Positions 8,052 through 15,671 of a DNA stretch of 19,663 nucleotides are shown here, piece by piece. The DNA lies in NCBI GenBank assembly GCA_946482335.1, contig CAMLRG010000090.1:1-19663 (forward strand). The letters run 5' to 3'. Below the pieces are notes generated by a model that was given only the letters and a program-made list of their open reading frames with translations, made no database searches and was not told where the DNA came from. Each line of letters begins with the position of its first letter. The first letter of the stretch is position 1. Both the position numbers and the translations under genes were made by a program. This DNA is from an uncultured Duganella sp. (GTDB lineage: Bacteria > Pseudomonadota > Gammaproteobacteria > Burkholderiales > Burkholderiaceae).

Positions 8052-8510
8052 TTACACCGCGATAGTGGTTTCAAACTTGCTGCGGAAAGTGGAAAAGTAG
8101 GCTTTCACGTTACGCACATTGGCTTGGGCGGCGAACAGGCGATGGGCCAGCGCGTGGTAGGCCGGCATGTCTGCCACCTGCACGATCAGCACGAAATCGG
8201 GCCCGGGCGACACGCGATAACATTGCAGCACCGCCGGTTCCGGCGCGACCAGCGCCTCGAATTCCGCCATGCGTTCAGCGGCCTGGATATCCAGCGAGAT
8301 TTCCACAACCGCCGTCAGCCGCGCACCCACCTTCTCGGGCGACACCAGCGCCACTTCGCGCTCAATCACCCCCGAATCGCGCAAATGCTTGACCCGCCGC
8401 AAGCAGGTGGGGGCCGAAACGTGCACTGCAGCCGCCAATTCGGCATTGGTTTGTGACGCATCTTTCTGCAAAGCATTCAAGATGCGACGATCAATTTCAT
8501 CAAAGTCCAT
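8052..8510 (-). CDS. Lrp/AsnC-family transcriptional regulator
   Basis: A 152-aa feast/famine regulator. The N-terminal HTH is MDFDEIDRRILNALQKDASQ followed by TNAELAAAVHVSAPTCLRRV (residues 1-40). A linker and a RAM ligand-binding and oligomerisation domain follow (about residues 65-145, with YRVSPGPDFVLIVQV and AYFSTFRSKFETTI). These proteins form dimers to octamers and bind spaced AT-rich sites, sensing amino acids. The gene is divergent from glmS across 127 bp that hold three evenly spaced GAAA-N5-TTTC sites. Two of them overlap its likely promoter, which suggests autoregulation. There is no Shine-Dalgarno before the ATG, and the predicted transcript start is almost at the start codon. 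The effector is unknown. Confidence 0.93.
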   Translation of the reverse strand: MDFDEIDRRILNALQKDASQTNAELAAAVHVSAPTCLRRVKHLRDSGVIEREVALVSPEKVGARLTAVVEISLDIQAAERMAEFEALVAPEPAVLQCYRVSPGPDFVLIVQVADMPAYHALAHRLFAAQANVRNVKAYFSTFRSKFETTIAV

Positions 8511-8515
8511 AATTT

Positions 8516-8528
8516 GAAATAATATTTC
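8516..8528. promoter_or_regulatory. Operator-like site 1 (GAAA-N5-TTTC) of the lrp-glmS spacer
   Basis: GAAATAATATTTC, a near-perfect AT-rich palindrome. It contains the candidate -10 box of lrp (TATTAT on the minus strand, 8519-8524). Confidence 0.55.
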
Positions 8529-8547
8529 TCACTGTATGTTGTGCGAA
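8519..8547 (-). promoter_or_regulatory. Candidate lrp promoter overlapping operator-like sites 1 and 2
   Basis: On the minus strand the -35 box TTCGCA (8547-8542), a 17-bp spacer and the -10 box TATTAT (8524-8519) are well placed. The predicted transcript start is near 8512, only about 2 nt before the ATG at 8510, implying a leaderless or nearly leaderless mRNA. Confidence 0.45.
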
Positions 8548-8557
8548 ATATTCTTTC
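8545..8557. promoter_or_regulatory. Operator-like site 2 (GAAA-N5-TTTC) of the lrp-glmS spacer
   Basis: GAAATATTCTTTC, 29 bp from site 1 start to start. It overlaps the candidate -35 box of lrp. Confidence 0.5.
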
Positions 8558-8574
8558 ATAGCTTGCACAAAAGA

Positions 8575-8587
8575 GAAAGCATATTTC
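8575..8587. promoter_or_regulatory. Operator-like site 3 (GAAA-N5-TTTC) of the lrp-glmS spacer
   Basis: GAAAGCATATTTC, 30 bp from site 2 start to start. It lies just before TTGACG (8588-8593), a possible glmS -35 box for which I see no good -10 partner. Confidence 0.5.
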
Positions 8588-8637
8588 TTGACGCCTGCTC
8601 TAGCATGCATTCATTAACTTTTTAAGAAGAGGTAGCC

Positions 8638-10467
8638 ATGTGCGGTATCGTTGGCGCTGTCGCCCAGCGCAATATCACCCCTATCCTGGTCGAAGGCCTG
8701 AAGCGCCTGGAATACCGTGGCTATGATTCCTGCGGCGTCGCCCTGCACCTGGACGGCAAGCTGCAGCGCTCGCGCAGCACCTCGCGCGTGGCCGACCTCG
8801 AAAAGCAGATCAATGAAGTCGGTTTGCAAGGCTTCACCGGCATCGCCCACACCCGCTGGGCCACCCACGGCGCCCCAGCCTCGCACAACGCCCACCCGCA
8901 CTTTTCCCCGAGCGAAGCAGCCGCCCGCATCGCCCTGGTCCACAACGGCATCATCGAGAACCACGACGAACTGCGCGCCGAACTGACCGCACTGGGCTAC
9001 GTCTTCACCAGCCAGACCGACACCGAAGTGATCGCCCACCTGGTCGATCACATGTACAACGGCGACCTGTTCGAGACCGTGCAGCAAGCCGTGCGCCGCC
9101 TGCATGGCGCCTACGCCATTGCCGTGTTCTGCCGCGAAGAACCGCACCGTGTGGTCGCCGCACGCCAGGGCTCGCCGCTGATCGTCGGCCTGGGCCAGGG
9201 TGAAAACTTCGTCGCCTCGGATGCCATGGCACTGGCCGGCACCACCGACCAGATCATCTACCTCGAAGAAGGCGACGTGGTCGACCTGCAGCTGGGCCGC
9301 ACCTGGATCGTCGACGCCGACGGCAAGCAAGTGCAGCGCGAAGTGAAAACCGTGCACGCCCACACCGGCGCCGCGGAACTTGGGCCATACCGCCACTTCA
9401 TGCAGAAGGAAATTTTCGAGCAGCCACGCGTGGTTGGCGACACGCTGGAAGGCGTCACCGGCGTCATGCCCGAGCTGTTCGGCGACGGCGCCTACAAGGT
9501 GTTCAAGGAAATCGACCGCGTGCTGATCCTCGCCTGCGGCACCAGCTACTACGCCGGCCTGACCGCCAAGTACTGGATCGAATCGATCGCCAAGGTGCCG
9601 GTCAATGTGGAAATCGCCTCCGAATACCGCTATCGCGACAGTGTGCCGAATCCCAAGACGCTGGTCGTGACCATTTCCCAATCCGGCGAAACCGCCGACA
9701 CCATCGCCGCCTTGAAGCACGCGCGCGATCTGGGCATGCAGCACACGCTCACCATCTGTAACGTATCGACCAGCGCCATGGTGCGCGAGTGCAAACTGGC
9801 CTACATCACCCGCGCCGGTGTGGAAGTCGGCGTGGCCTCCACCAAAGCCTTCACCACCCAGCTGTCCGCCCTGTTCCTGCTGACCCTCAGCCTGGCGCAA
9901 GTGAATGGCCTGCTGACCGACGAGCAGGAAGCCGCGCACCTGAAGGCCATGCGCCACCTGCCATCCGCCATCGCCTCCGTGCTGGCGCTGGAACCGCAGA
10001 TCATCGCCTGGGCCGATGAATTCGCCCGCAAGGAAAACGCCCTGTTCCTGGGCCGCGGCATGCATTACCCGATCGCCCTGGAAGGCGCGCTGAAGCTGAA
10101 AGAGATTTCCTACATCCACGCCGAAGCCTACCCGGCCGGTGAATTGAAGCACGGCCCGCTGGCGCTGGTGACCGACGAAATGCCGGTCGTGACCATCGCC
10201 CCCAACGACGCCTTGCTGGAGAAGCTGAAATCGAACATGCAGGAAGTGCGCGCCCGCGGCGGCCAGCTCTACGTCTTCGCCGACGTCGACTCCCGTATCA
10301 CTTCGGGCGACGGCGTGCATGTGATCCGCCTGCCGGAACACTACGGCCAGTTGTCCCCGATCCTGCATGTGGTTGCCCTGCAGCTGCTGGCCTACCACAC
10401 CGCCCTGGCACGCGGCACCGACGTCGACAAGCCGCGCAACCTGGCGAAATCGGTAACGGTCGAATAA
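8638..10467 (+). CDS. glmS: Glutamine-fructose-6-phosphate aminotransferase (isomerizing) GlmS
   Basis: GlmS makes glucosamine-6-phosphate from fructose-6-phosphate and glutamine, the first committed step to UDP-GlcNAc. The product is 609 aa, the same length as the E. coli enzyme. The N-terminal glutaminase domain starts [20 protein letters not shown] with the catalytic Cys2, and [10 protein letters not shown] and [12 protein letters not shown] follow. Two sugar-isomerase (SIS) domains follow from about residue 290 ([27 protein letters not shown]), and the C-terminus is the conserved [13 protein letters not shown] stands about 6 nt before the ATG. No glmS ribozyme-like leader is seen, as expected for proteobacteria. 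A GC hairpin 21 bp after the stop is a likely terminator. An adjacent Lrp-type regulator with an operator array upstream suggests transcriptional control. Confidence 0.98.
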   Translation: MCGIVGAVAQRNITPILVEGLKRLEYRGYDSCGVALHLDGKLQRSRSTSRVADLEKQINEVGLQGFTGIAHTRWATHGAPASHNAHPHFSPSEAAARIALVHNGIIENHDELRAELTALGYVFTSQTDTEVIAHLVDHMYNGDLFETVQQAVRRLHGAYAIAVFCREEPHRVVAARQGSPLIVGLGQGENFVASDAMALAGTTDQIIYLEEGDVVDLQLGRTWIVDADGKQVQREVKTVHAHTGAAELGPYRHFMQKEIFEQPRVVGDTLEGVTGVMPELFGDGAYKVFKEIDRVLILACGTSYYAGLTAKYWIESIAKVPVNVEIASEYRYRDSVPNPKTLVVTISQSGETADTIAALKHARDLGMQHTLTICNVSTSAMVRECKLAYITRAGVEVGVASTKAFTTQLSALFLLTLSLAQVNGLLTDEQEAAHLKAMRHLPSAIASVLALEPQIIAWADEFARKENALFLGRGMHYPIALEGALKLKEISYIHAEAYPAGELKHGPLALVTDEMPVVTIAPNDALLEKLKSNMQEVRARGGQLYVFADVDSRITSGDGVHVIRLPEHYGQLSPILHVVALQLLAYHTALARGTDVDKPRNLAKSVTVE

Positions 10468-10487
10468 GCTGCGACGCTAGTTACGCT

Positions 10488-10512
10488 GGGGCGGCAGAAC
10501 ACCCGCCGCCCC
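10488..10512 (+). terminator. Hairpin terminator after glmS
   Basis: GGGGCGGC (10488-10495) pairs perfectly with GCCGCCCC (10505-10512) across a 9-nt loop, 21 bp after the glmS stop. The T-rich tail is weak. Confidence 0.6.
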
Positions 10513-10573
10513 CGATTTCGCTCCGGTCGTCACCGTTCCCCATCCACTCGTCACAAATCCACCGAAATGGCCG

Positions 10574-10620
10574 CAGGCGGGTCATAGGATGGCGTCACAG
10601 GTGCACGTTGCACCCGCCTG
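10574..10620 (+). promoter_or_regulatory. Alternative leader hairpins just upstream of the SnoaL-like gene
   Basis: CAGGCGGGT (10574-10582) pairs perfectly with ACCCGCCTG (10612-10620). A competing hairpin, GGTGCA-CGT-TGCACC (10600-10614), shares bases 10612-10614 with the outer stem, so the two cannot form fully together. The gene's CGGAGA ribosome-binding site begins 4 nt downstream. If transcribed, this could be a leader switch; at DNA level the 15-bp palindrome could instead be an operator. Confidence 0.35.
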
Positions 10621-10637
10621 ACTACGGAGACCATACT

Positions 10638-11153
10638 ATGCATCAGCAGATTTTGCGCACCCTGCGCGTCGCCGCACTCGCCGTCGCCTTTCTTGATACC
10701 AGTGCCGCCATTGCCGGCGCCCAGCAGGACTTGAACAAGTCCCTGGCCCGCCGCGTCTACGATGAAGGCCTGAACCAGGGCATCTTCACCGTCCCCTACA
10801 CCAAAGACTTCATCGGCCATGCGGGCAATGGCACCTTCACGCGCGAAGCCCGCCTGGCCGAGGCCAAGGGCTGGCGCCAAGCCTTCCCCGATCTCAGGAT
10901 GAATATTGACCTGATCCTTGCCGAGAATGACCTGGTTGCCGTGCGCTGGACCGCAACCGGCACCAATACCGGCACCGGCAATGGCCTGCCGGCGACAGGC
11001 AAGTCCGTCAAGGTAACCGGCCAGGCCACGTTCCGCTTCGTGGATGGCAAGATCGCCGAGGAATGGGCGTCCGGCGACTCACTCGGCATCATGAAGCAGC
11101 TTGGCCTGTTGCCACCGGCGCCGGGCCGGACCCTGAAGCCGGAGCACCGGTGA
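10638..11153 (+). CDS. Secreted SnoaL-like / ester cyclase family protein
   Basis: A 171-aa protein with an N-terminal signal peptide (MHQQILRTLRVAALAVAFLD, then TSAAIAGAQQD; likely cleaved after AIA or AGA). One SnoaL-like NTF2-fold domain follows (about residues 35-160), recognised by RRVYDEGLNQGIF, FPDLRMNIDLILAENDLVAV, RWTATGTNTG and FRFVDGKIAEEWASGDSLG. Family members include polyketide cyclases and many proteins of unknown role, so the substrate cannot be assigned. The start at 10638 has CGGAGA about 8 nt upstream and gives a clean signal peptide; an upstream frame extension is less likely. It follows glmS after a terminator and precedes the LytS/LytTR genes on the same strand by 54 bp, so co-transcription with them is possible. 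Confidence 0.85.
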   Translation: MHQQILRTLRVAALAVAFLDTSAAIAGAQQDLNKSLARRVYDEGLNQGIFTVPYTKDFIGHAGNGTFTREARLAEAKGWRQAFPDLRMNIDLILAENDLVAVRWTATGTNTGTGNGLPATGKSVKVTGQATFRFVDGKIAEEWASGDSLGIMKQLGLLPPAPGRTLKPEHR

Positions 11154-11207
11154 GGCCAGGCGTTGCGAAAATGCGGCGCGTGGACGCGCGCTCGCGGCCG
11201 GTATAAG

Positions 11208-12341
11208 ATGGCCTCGCCCATCGACTTCCCCCACGGTGCGGTAGTGTCCACCAACCAGTTCGCTCTCGGCCGCCGCCCCGTCCTATGGACGCTGGCCGGC
11301 TGGGCCCTGTGCGCGGTCGTATTCGCCACCCAGTCCCACGTCGCCGCCACCGTGCGCGGCCAGCCGCTGCCATGGGGCGGCGCTTTGGCCGCCTGGTCGG
11401 TATGGTCGGGCGCCTGGGCGCTACTGACGCTTCCCATCCTGCGCCTGGCCGAGCGCGTGCCCTTCGAGCGGCACACATTCTGGCGTGCGCTGGCTGTGCA
11501 CGTGGCGGGCAGTGTCGGCTCGGTGCTGTTCCACATGGCGCTGTATGCGGCCGCTGCACCGCTGGTCGGTGCGCCTGGATTCAACGCCGACTGGGGCGCT
11601 ACCTATTCACGCCTGCTGGCGACGGCTTTCCTGCCCAGCCTCGCGGTCTATTGGGTGCTGGTCGGCGCGGTCCACTTGCTGCGCCTGCGGCAAGCGGTCC
11701 ATGATCGCGAGCGGCGGCACTTGTCGCTGGAGGCGCAGCTCGCCGAGGCGCGGCTGCTGGCGCTCAAGTCGCAACTGCAGCCGCATTTCCTGTTCAATAC
11801 CCTCAATTCGATCGCCGTGCTGATCGGGGACGATCCGGCGGCGGCCCGTCACATGCTGCAGCTGCTATGCAGCTTGCTGCGCAAGATGCTGGACAACGAT
11901 GGCAGCCGCGAGGTCGCGTTGCGCGAGGAGCTCGATTTCATCGCCAGCTACCTGGAGATCGAGCAGATCCGCTTTGCGGACCGCCTGACCTACCATGTGG
12001 ACGCCAGCCCGGACGTGATGCATTCGCGCGTGCCCAGCCTGGTGTTGCAGCCGCTGGTGGAAAACGCCATCCGCCACGGCGTAGCCCGCCGTGCCCGGCC
12101 GGGCCGCATCGTCATCAGCGCGCGCGCCGAGGGCGGCATGCTGCGTCTGGCGGTGACCGACAACGGCGCGGGCCTGGGCCGGCACATGAAGTGGGGAATT
12201 GGTTTGTCGAACACGCGTGCACGCCTGCAGCAGATGTTCGGCGCCAAGCATGTCTTCGCCATCGGCGACAATCCCGGCGGCGGCACCCTGGTCTCGCTGG
12301 CAATCCCTCTGCAGGAGGACGTATGCGCATCCGTACCTTGA
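11208..12341 (+). CDS. LytS/YehU-type sensor histidine kinase
   Basis: A 377-aa membrane histidine kinase of the His_kinase (PF06580) class. Four hydrophobic segments fill residues of about 25 to 150 (including WTLAGWALCAVVFATQ and LLATAFLPSLAVYWVLVGAV). A short coiled linker and the phosphoacceptor motif LKSQLQPHFLFNTLNSIAVL follow, with His near residue 193. The ATPase part has LVLQPLVENAIRHGVARRAR (N box, about residue 282), VTDNGAGLG and GIGLSNTRARLQQMFG. There is no obvious periplasmic sensor domain, so the signal is probably sensed in the membrane. The start is uncertain: ATG 11208 (MASPIDF) is chosen, but a TTG at 11163 would add 15 residues and no candidate has a strong ribosome-binding site. 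Its last 19 bp overlap the response regulator gene. Confidence 0.92.
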   Translation: MASPIDFPHGAVVSTNQFALGRRPVLWTLAGWALCAVVFATQSHVAATVRGQPLPWGGALAAWSVWSGAWALLTLPILRLAERVPFERHTFWRALAVHVAGSVGSVLFHMALYAAAAPLVGAPGFNADWGATYSRLLATAFLPSLAVYWVLVGAVHLLRLRQAVHDRERRHLSLEAQLAEARLLALKSQLQPHFLFNTLNSIAVLIGDDPAAARHMLQLLCSLLRKMLDNDGSREVALREELDFIASYLEIEQIRFADRLTYHVDASPDVMHSRVPSLVLQPLVENAIRHGVARRARPGRIVISARAEGGMLRLAVTDNGAGLGRHMKWGIGLSNTRARLQQMFGAKHVFAIGDNPGGGTLVSLAIPLQEDVCASVP

Positions 12342-13090
12342 TCGTCGACGACGAGGCGCTGGCGCGGCGTGGCATCGCGCAGTACCTGGCCACCGAGCCC
12401 GACGTCGAGGTGGTCGGCGAATGCAGCGACGGCCTGGCGGCAATCGACGCCATCGCGGCGCTGCAGCCCGACCTGGTGTTCCTCGATATCGAGATGCCCG
12501 AGGCCGACGGTTTCGACGTCGTGGCGGCTGTCGGCGCCGACACCATGCCGGCCACCATCTTCGTCACCGCTTACGACCAGTACGCGGTGCGCGCCTTCGA
12601 CATCCACGCCCTCGATTACCTGCTCAAGCCGCTGGAACAGGAGCGCATCCGCAAAGCGCTGGCGAGGGCAAGGGAGAAGCTGACGGCAAAGCCGGACGAC
12701 CTGGCTGCCCGCATTGCGGCGGTGCTGGGCGAGCTTGGCGCCAGCCCGGCCAGGCGATACGTGCGTCGCCTGCCGATCAAAAAGGCCGGCCGCGTGGTCC
12801 TGGTGGATGTCGATGACGTCATGCGCTTCGAAGCCACCGGCAACTACATCGAAGTGCACACGCGCGAGCACATGCACTTGCTGCGCGAAACGCTGTCGGG
12901 CCTGGAAGCGCAGCTGGATCCGGACGGGTTTGTGCGCGTGTCGCGCTCATGCATCGTCAACGCGCGGCAGATCCGCGAGCTGCAGCCGCATTTCAGCGGC
13001 GATTTCGTCGTCGTGCTGGCCGACGACACCGATGTGCAGGGCAGCCGCCGCTATCGCGACGTTGTCGAGCCGTTGTTCCGGCTCACCTGA
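12323..13090 (+). CDS. LytTR-family response regulator
   Basis: A 255-aa response regulator. The receiver domain has the acidic pair D9/D10, phosphoacceptor D55 (LVFLDIEMPEADGFDV), T82 (FVTAYDQYAVRAFD) and K102 (ALDYLLKP). The C-terminal LytTR DNA-binding domain (about residues 150-255) has RRLPIKKAGRVVLVDVDDVM, FEATGNYIEVHT, GFVRVSRSCIVNARQIREL and GSRRYRDVVEPL. The start at 12323 is supported by a near-perfect AGGAGG and the canonical MRIRTLIVDDE. It overlaps the kinase gene by 19 bp, so translation is probably coupled. LytTR proteins bind direct repeats upstream of targets; no target is evident besides possibly the SnoaL-like gene upstream. Confidence 0.95.
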   Translation: MRIRTLIVDDEALARRGIAQYLATEPDVEVVGECSDGLAAIDAIAALQPDLVFLDIEMPEADGFDVVAAVGADTMPATIFVTAYDQYAVRAFDIHALDYLLKPLEQERIRKALARAREKLTAKPDDLAARIAAVLGELGASPARRYVRRLPIKKAGRVVLVDVDDVMRFEATGNYIEVHTREHMHLLRETLSGLEAQLDPDGFVRVSRSCIVNARQIRELQPHFSGDFVVVLADDTDVQGSRRYRDVVEPLFRLT

Positions 13091-13108
13091 CGGCAGGCCT
13101 TGTCATTG

Positions 13109-13996
13109 CTAAACAAGCGTTGTCGATAGCGTTTCGATGAGCAGTCGCATACGTGCCGGCAACAGCCGGTTGCCGGGCCAGACCAGGCTGATTGGCTGCA
13201 TGGGCGGCGCGTAAGCGGGCAGCACTTCAACCAGGCTGCCGTCCGCAATAGCGGATGCCACCATATAGCCCGGAACCTGCGTCAGGCCGGCGTCGTGGCG
13301 CGCGGCTTCAACCATGCCCTCGCCGTCGTTGACGATCACGCGGGCGGGAGGATGGAATTCCTTTACTTCACCGTCAGCCTGTAAGCGTACGGGCCGCTCG
13401 CGACCGGACGTCGGATTGCGGAAAGTGACGAAACTATGCCGCTCCAGCTGGTCGGGGCGGTTTGGTTTGCGGTGCTGCTGCAGGTAAGCCGGACTGGCGC
13501 AGAGCACCAGGCTTTGCCAATCGATCCGTTTGGCGGCAAGCCGCGAGTCTTCGAGCGGGCCGACGCGGATGGCCGCATCCATGCCATCCTTGATCAAGTC
13601 GCAAAACGAATCCGTGAGACGCACATCAAGTTGCAGGTCCGGGTACTGCGGCAGCAGCCGGGCGAGCCGCGGCATGATGACGTGTTTGCCGTACGTGATC
13701 GGCATGCTGATGCGGAGCTGGCCGCGCGGCTCGCCGTTCGTGCCCGAGGCAAGCGACTCGATTTCATCGATATCGGCCAACACCTTCTCGCAGCGCTCAA
13801 ACAGGGCTTCGCCTTCAACGGTGAGGGTGACTTGCCGCGTCGTGCGGTGGAACAGTTTGGCGCCAAGCCGTTCTTCCAGCCGGAGTATGCGTTTGGCAAT
13901 CGTGGAGGCGGTGACGCCAAGCTCGCGGCCCGCGCCGGCGAAACTGGCGTGGCGTGCCGTCACGGCGAAAGCCATGAATTCGCTGAAACCGCTCAT
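13109..13996 (-). CDS. LysR-family transcriptional regulator, divergent from cupin
   Basis: A 295-aa LysR-type regulator. The HTH is in MSGFSEFMAFAVTARHASFA plus GAGRELGVTASTIAKRILRL (residues 1-40), and the effector domain contains LRISMPITYGKHVIMPRLAR, DLIKDGMDAAIRVGPLEDSR and the common late segment IADGSLVEVLPAY. It resembles the large DsdC/CrgA-like group often annotated only as LysR. It converges on the LytTR regulator gene with an 18-bp gap and is divergent from the cupin gene across 112 bp. That AT-rich spacer repeats AATATTTT at 14018-14025 and 14030-14037, a plausible binding region. The cupin gene is the likely target by position. The inducer is unknown. Confidence 0.93.
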   Translation of the reverse strand: MSGFSEFMAFAVTARHASFAGAGRELGVTASTIAKRILRLEERLGAKLFHRTTRQVTLTVEGEALFERCEKVLADIDEIESLASGTNGEPRGQLRISMPITYGKHVIMPRLARLLPQYPDLQLDVRLTDSFCDLIKDGMDAAIRVGPLEDSRLAAKRIDWQSLVLCASPAYLQQHRKPNRPDQLERHSFVTFRNPTSGRERPVRLQADGEVKEFHPPARVIVNDGEGMVEAARHDAGLTQVPGYMVASAIADGSLVEVLPAYAPPMQPISLVWPGNRLLPARMRLLIETLSTTLV

Positions 13997-14010
13997 CTTC
14001 CCCCCAACAA

Positions 14011-14045
14011 TTGAAGAAATATTTTCCTTAATATTTTGAAATTAC
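14011..14045. promoter_or_regulatory. AT-rich repeated region in the LysR-cupin spacer
   Basis: AATATTTT is repeated at 14018-14025 and 14030-14037, 12 bp apart, inside a strongly AT-rich 35-bp stretch within otherwise GC-rich DNA. The position fits a LysR binding site with divergent promoters. No unambiguous -35/-10 pair was assigned. Confidence 0.4.
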
Positions 14046-14083
14046 CGCATATTCACCAATGAACGCAACGTCTGCATACTGGG

Positions 14084-14102
14084 CTCCTTTCACGAAAAGG
14101 AG
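14084..14102 (+). promoter_or_regulatory. Hairpin masking the cupin Shine-Dalgarno
   Basis: CTCCTTT (14084-14090) pairs perfectly with AAAGGAG (14096-14102) across the loop CACGA. The right arm overlaps the strong ribosome-binding site AGGAGGT (14098-14104) of the cupin gene, whose ATG is at 14109. Confidence 0.45.
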
Positions 14103-14108
14103 GTCATC

Positions 14109-14486
14109 ATGCAGATTCTCACCAACCATACGCCCGCCCACACACCTATTCCGGGGATTGAGCACGTTACGCTTGCAGGTAGTCAGATGGGCTTGTCCCA
14201 CCTCTCCGTCTGGATGCAATCCATGGCACCCGGTAACGCAACACCGCTGCACCTGCATGCATGCGAGGAAGTCGTGGTCTGCACGCGCGGTGCGGGAGAG
14301 TTGCACGCCGATGGGCGCGTCGAGAAATTCGGCGCAGGGCAGACGATCGTTATCCCGGCCGGCATCGCGCACCAGCTGTTCAGCACCGGCCCCGAGCCGC
14401 TGGAATTGATTGCTGCCTTTGCGATGACGCCGGTCGCGACGACCACGCCGGATGGGGAAGTGCTGGATCTGCCTTGGGAAAGCTGA
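14109..14486 (+). CDS. Small single-domain cupin protein
   Basis: A 125-aa cupin (Cupin_2 type). Motif 1 is PGNATPLHLHACEEVVVCTR, then GAGELH, with metal-ligand candidates HLH and the following Glu. Motif 2 is GAGQTIVIPAGIAHQLFSTG with the third His; the usual Asn after it is replaced by Ser. The fold usually binds a divalent metal, and small cupins range from isomerases and dioxygenases to non-enzymatic sensors, so the substrate is not assignable. The start has an excellent AGGAGGT 4 nt upstream. There is no signal peptide, so it is cytosolic. It is divergent from the LysR gene and likely under its control. It converges on the Bug receptor gene across a hairpin. Confidence 0.9.
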   Translation: MQILTNHTPAHTPIPGIEHVTLAGSQMGLSHLSVWMQSMAPGNATPLHLHACEEVVVCTRGAGELHADGRVEKFGAGQTIVIPAGIAHQLFSTGPEPLELIAAFAMTPVATTTPDGEVLDLPWES

Positions 14487-14577
14487 GAAGCACCGCTTGT
14501 CGCCCCTGGCATGCGGCCGGCAAGCCTTACGGGTACGTTGCGGCGCGGAGAGCCGGCAGGGCAGGGCATCGCAATCG

Positions 14578-14598
14578 CCGGCGGCAGAGTGCCGCCGG
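14578..14598. terminator. Hairpin terminator between cupin and Bug receptor genes
   Basis: CCGGCGGCA (14578-14586) and TGCCGCCGG (14590-14598) form a perfect 9-bp stem with a GAG loop in the 143-bp space between the two convergent genes. The rest of that spacer shows no gene. Confidence 0.55.
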
Positions 14599-14629
14599 TC
14601 CGGGTCGATATGCCAGCCTGCCGCTGAGC

Positions 14630-15610
14630 TTAGTCGACGGTGGCGCCGCTGTCCTTCACCACTTTGCCCCACTTGGCGTGTTCGGCATGGACGAACTTGG
14701 CGAAGTTCTCAGGCGTATCGCCCACATAGGCCGAGCCGGTATCGGCCAGCACCTTCTGGAACTCCGCCCCTTTCATCACCTTCTGGGTCTCGGCGTTGAT
14801 CTTGGCGATCACGTCCTTCGGCGTGCCGGCTGGGGCGAACATGCCATACCAAGCATAGGATTCGATGCCGGCCACACCGGATTCGGCGAAGGTCGGCACG
14901 TCCGGCAGCAGCGGCGAGCGCTGGCCGCTGGTGATCGCGATGGCTTTCACCTTGCCGCTCTTAATGTGCGGCATGATCGCGATGGTGCTGTCGAACATCA
15001 TCGGGATATGGCCGCCCAGCAGGTCGGAGATGGCCGGTGCCGAACCTTTGTATGGCACATGGTTCATCTGCAGCTTGGTCGTGCTGGAGAACAGTTCGGC
15101 GGTCAGGTGCTGCGGCGTGCCGTTGCCCGACGAGCCGAAGGAGAAATCGCCCTTCTTCGATTGGATGTATGCCATCAGTTCCTTCAGGTTCTTGGCCGGC
15201 ACGGAGGGGTGGGCCACCAGCACCAGGGGCACGCGCAGCAAGTTGGTGACCGGCACCAGGTCCTTCAGCGGATCGAAGGTCATGTTCTTGTACAGGCTTG
15301 GGTTGATCACGATCGGCGCGCTGGACGTCACCAGCAGCGTGTGGCCGTCGGCTTTGGAGCGGACCACGGCAGCCGTCCCGATGTTGCCGCCGCCGCCGGC
15401 GCGGTTGTCGATCACGAACGGTTTGCCCAGGTTCTCGTTGAGACCCTTGCCCACCGGGCGGGCGGCGATGTCGGATGGGCCGCCGGGCGGCCACGGCACG
15501 ACAACGGTCACGTTACCGGTGGGCCAGCTTTGCGCGAACGCGCTGAACGAAAGAACGGAAGCTGCCAGCGCGAAGCTGAGGGATGGAAGCTTGGTGGAGA
15601 AGAGACGCAT
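14630..15610 (-). CDS. Bug/TctC-family tripartite tricarboxylate transporter substrate-binding protein
   Basis: A 326-aa periplasmic solute-binding protein of the Bug family, which is very abundant in Burkholderiales. The signal peptide is MRLFSTKLPSLSFALAASVL, then SFSAFAQSWP, cleaved after AFA. Family hallmarks are VTVVVPWPPGGPSDIAARPV, FVIDNRAGGGGNIGTAAVVR, the SSAPIVINPSLY and FGSSGNGTPQHLTAELFSS segments, and AIAITSGQRSPLLPDVPTFA. The start at 15610 is preceded by AAAGGA, and the frame upstream of it is not signal-peptide-like. No TctA/TctB membrane components lie nearby, so it is an orphan receptor, as many Bug proteins are. Its ligand (a carboxylate or aromatic acid in the family) is unknown. 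It is divergent from an Ohr-like gene across a region with a 20-bp inverted repeat. Confidence 0.94.
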   Translation of the reverse strand: MRLFSTKLPSLSFALAASVLSFSAFAQSWPTGNVTVVVPWPPGGPSDIAARPVGKGLNENLGKPFVIDNRAGGGGNIGTAAVVRSKADGHTLLVTSSAPIVINPSLYKNMTFDPLKDLVPVTNLLRVPLVLVAHPSVPAKNLKELMAYIQSKKGDFSFGSSGNGTPQHLTAELFSSTTKLQMNHVPYKGSAPAISDLLGGHIPMMFDSTIAIMPHIKSGKVKAIAITSGQRSPLLPDVPTFAESGVAGIESYAWYGMFAPAGTPKDVIAKINAETQKVMKGAEFQKVLADTGSAYVGDTPENFAKFVHAEHAKWGKVVKDSGATVD

Positions 15611-15671
15611 ATCTGATCCTTTACGAGAAAAGTGTTCAAAGAGTACACGGAATCCGGCCAACCAGCATAAC

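Noticed and set aside
8614..10398. A 594-codon open frame antisense to glmS, and similar long antisense frames in glmU (5602-7083) and the vWA lipoprotein gene (16556-17638)
   Set aside because: They are rich in His, Gln, Gly and Val and match no family. They arise from GC-biased third positions of clearly real genes on the other strand.
10549..10590. CGTCACA followed downstream by GGTCATA, resembling an ECF-sigma promoter before the SnoaL-like gene
   Set aside because: The spacing between the two elements (about 25 bp) is too long for known ECF promoters, including the ECF41 type.
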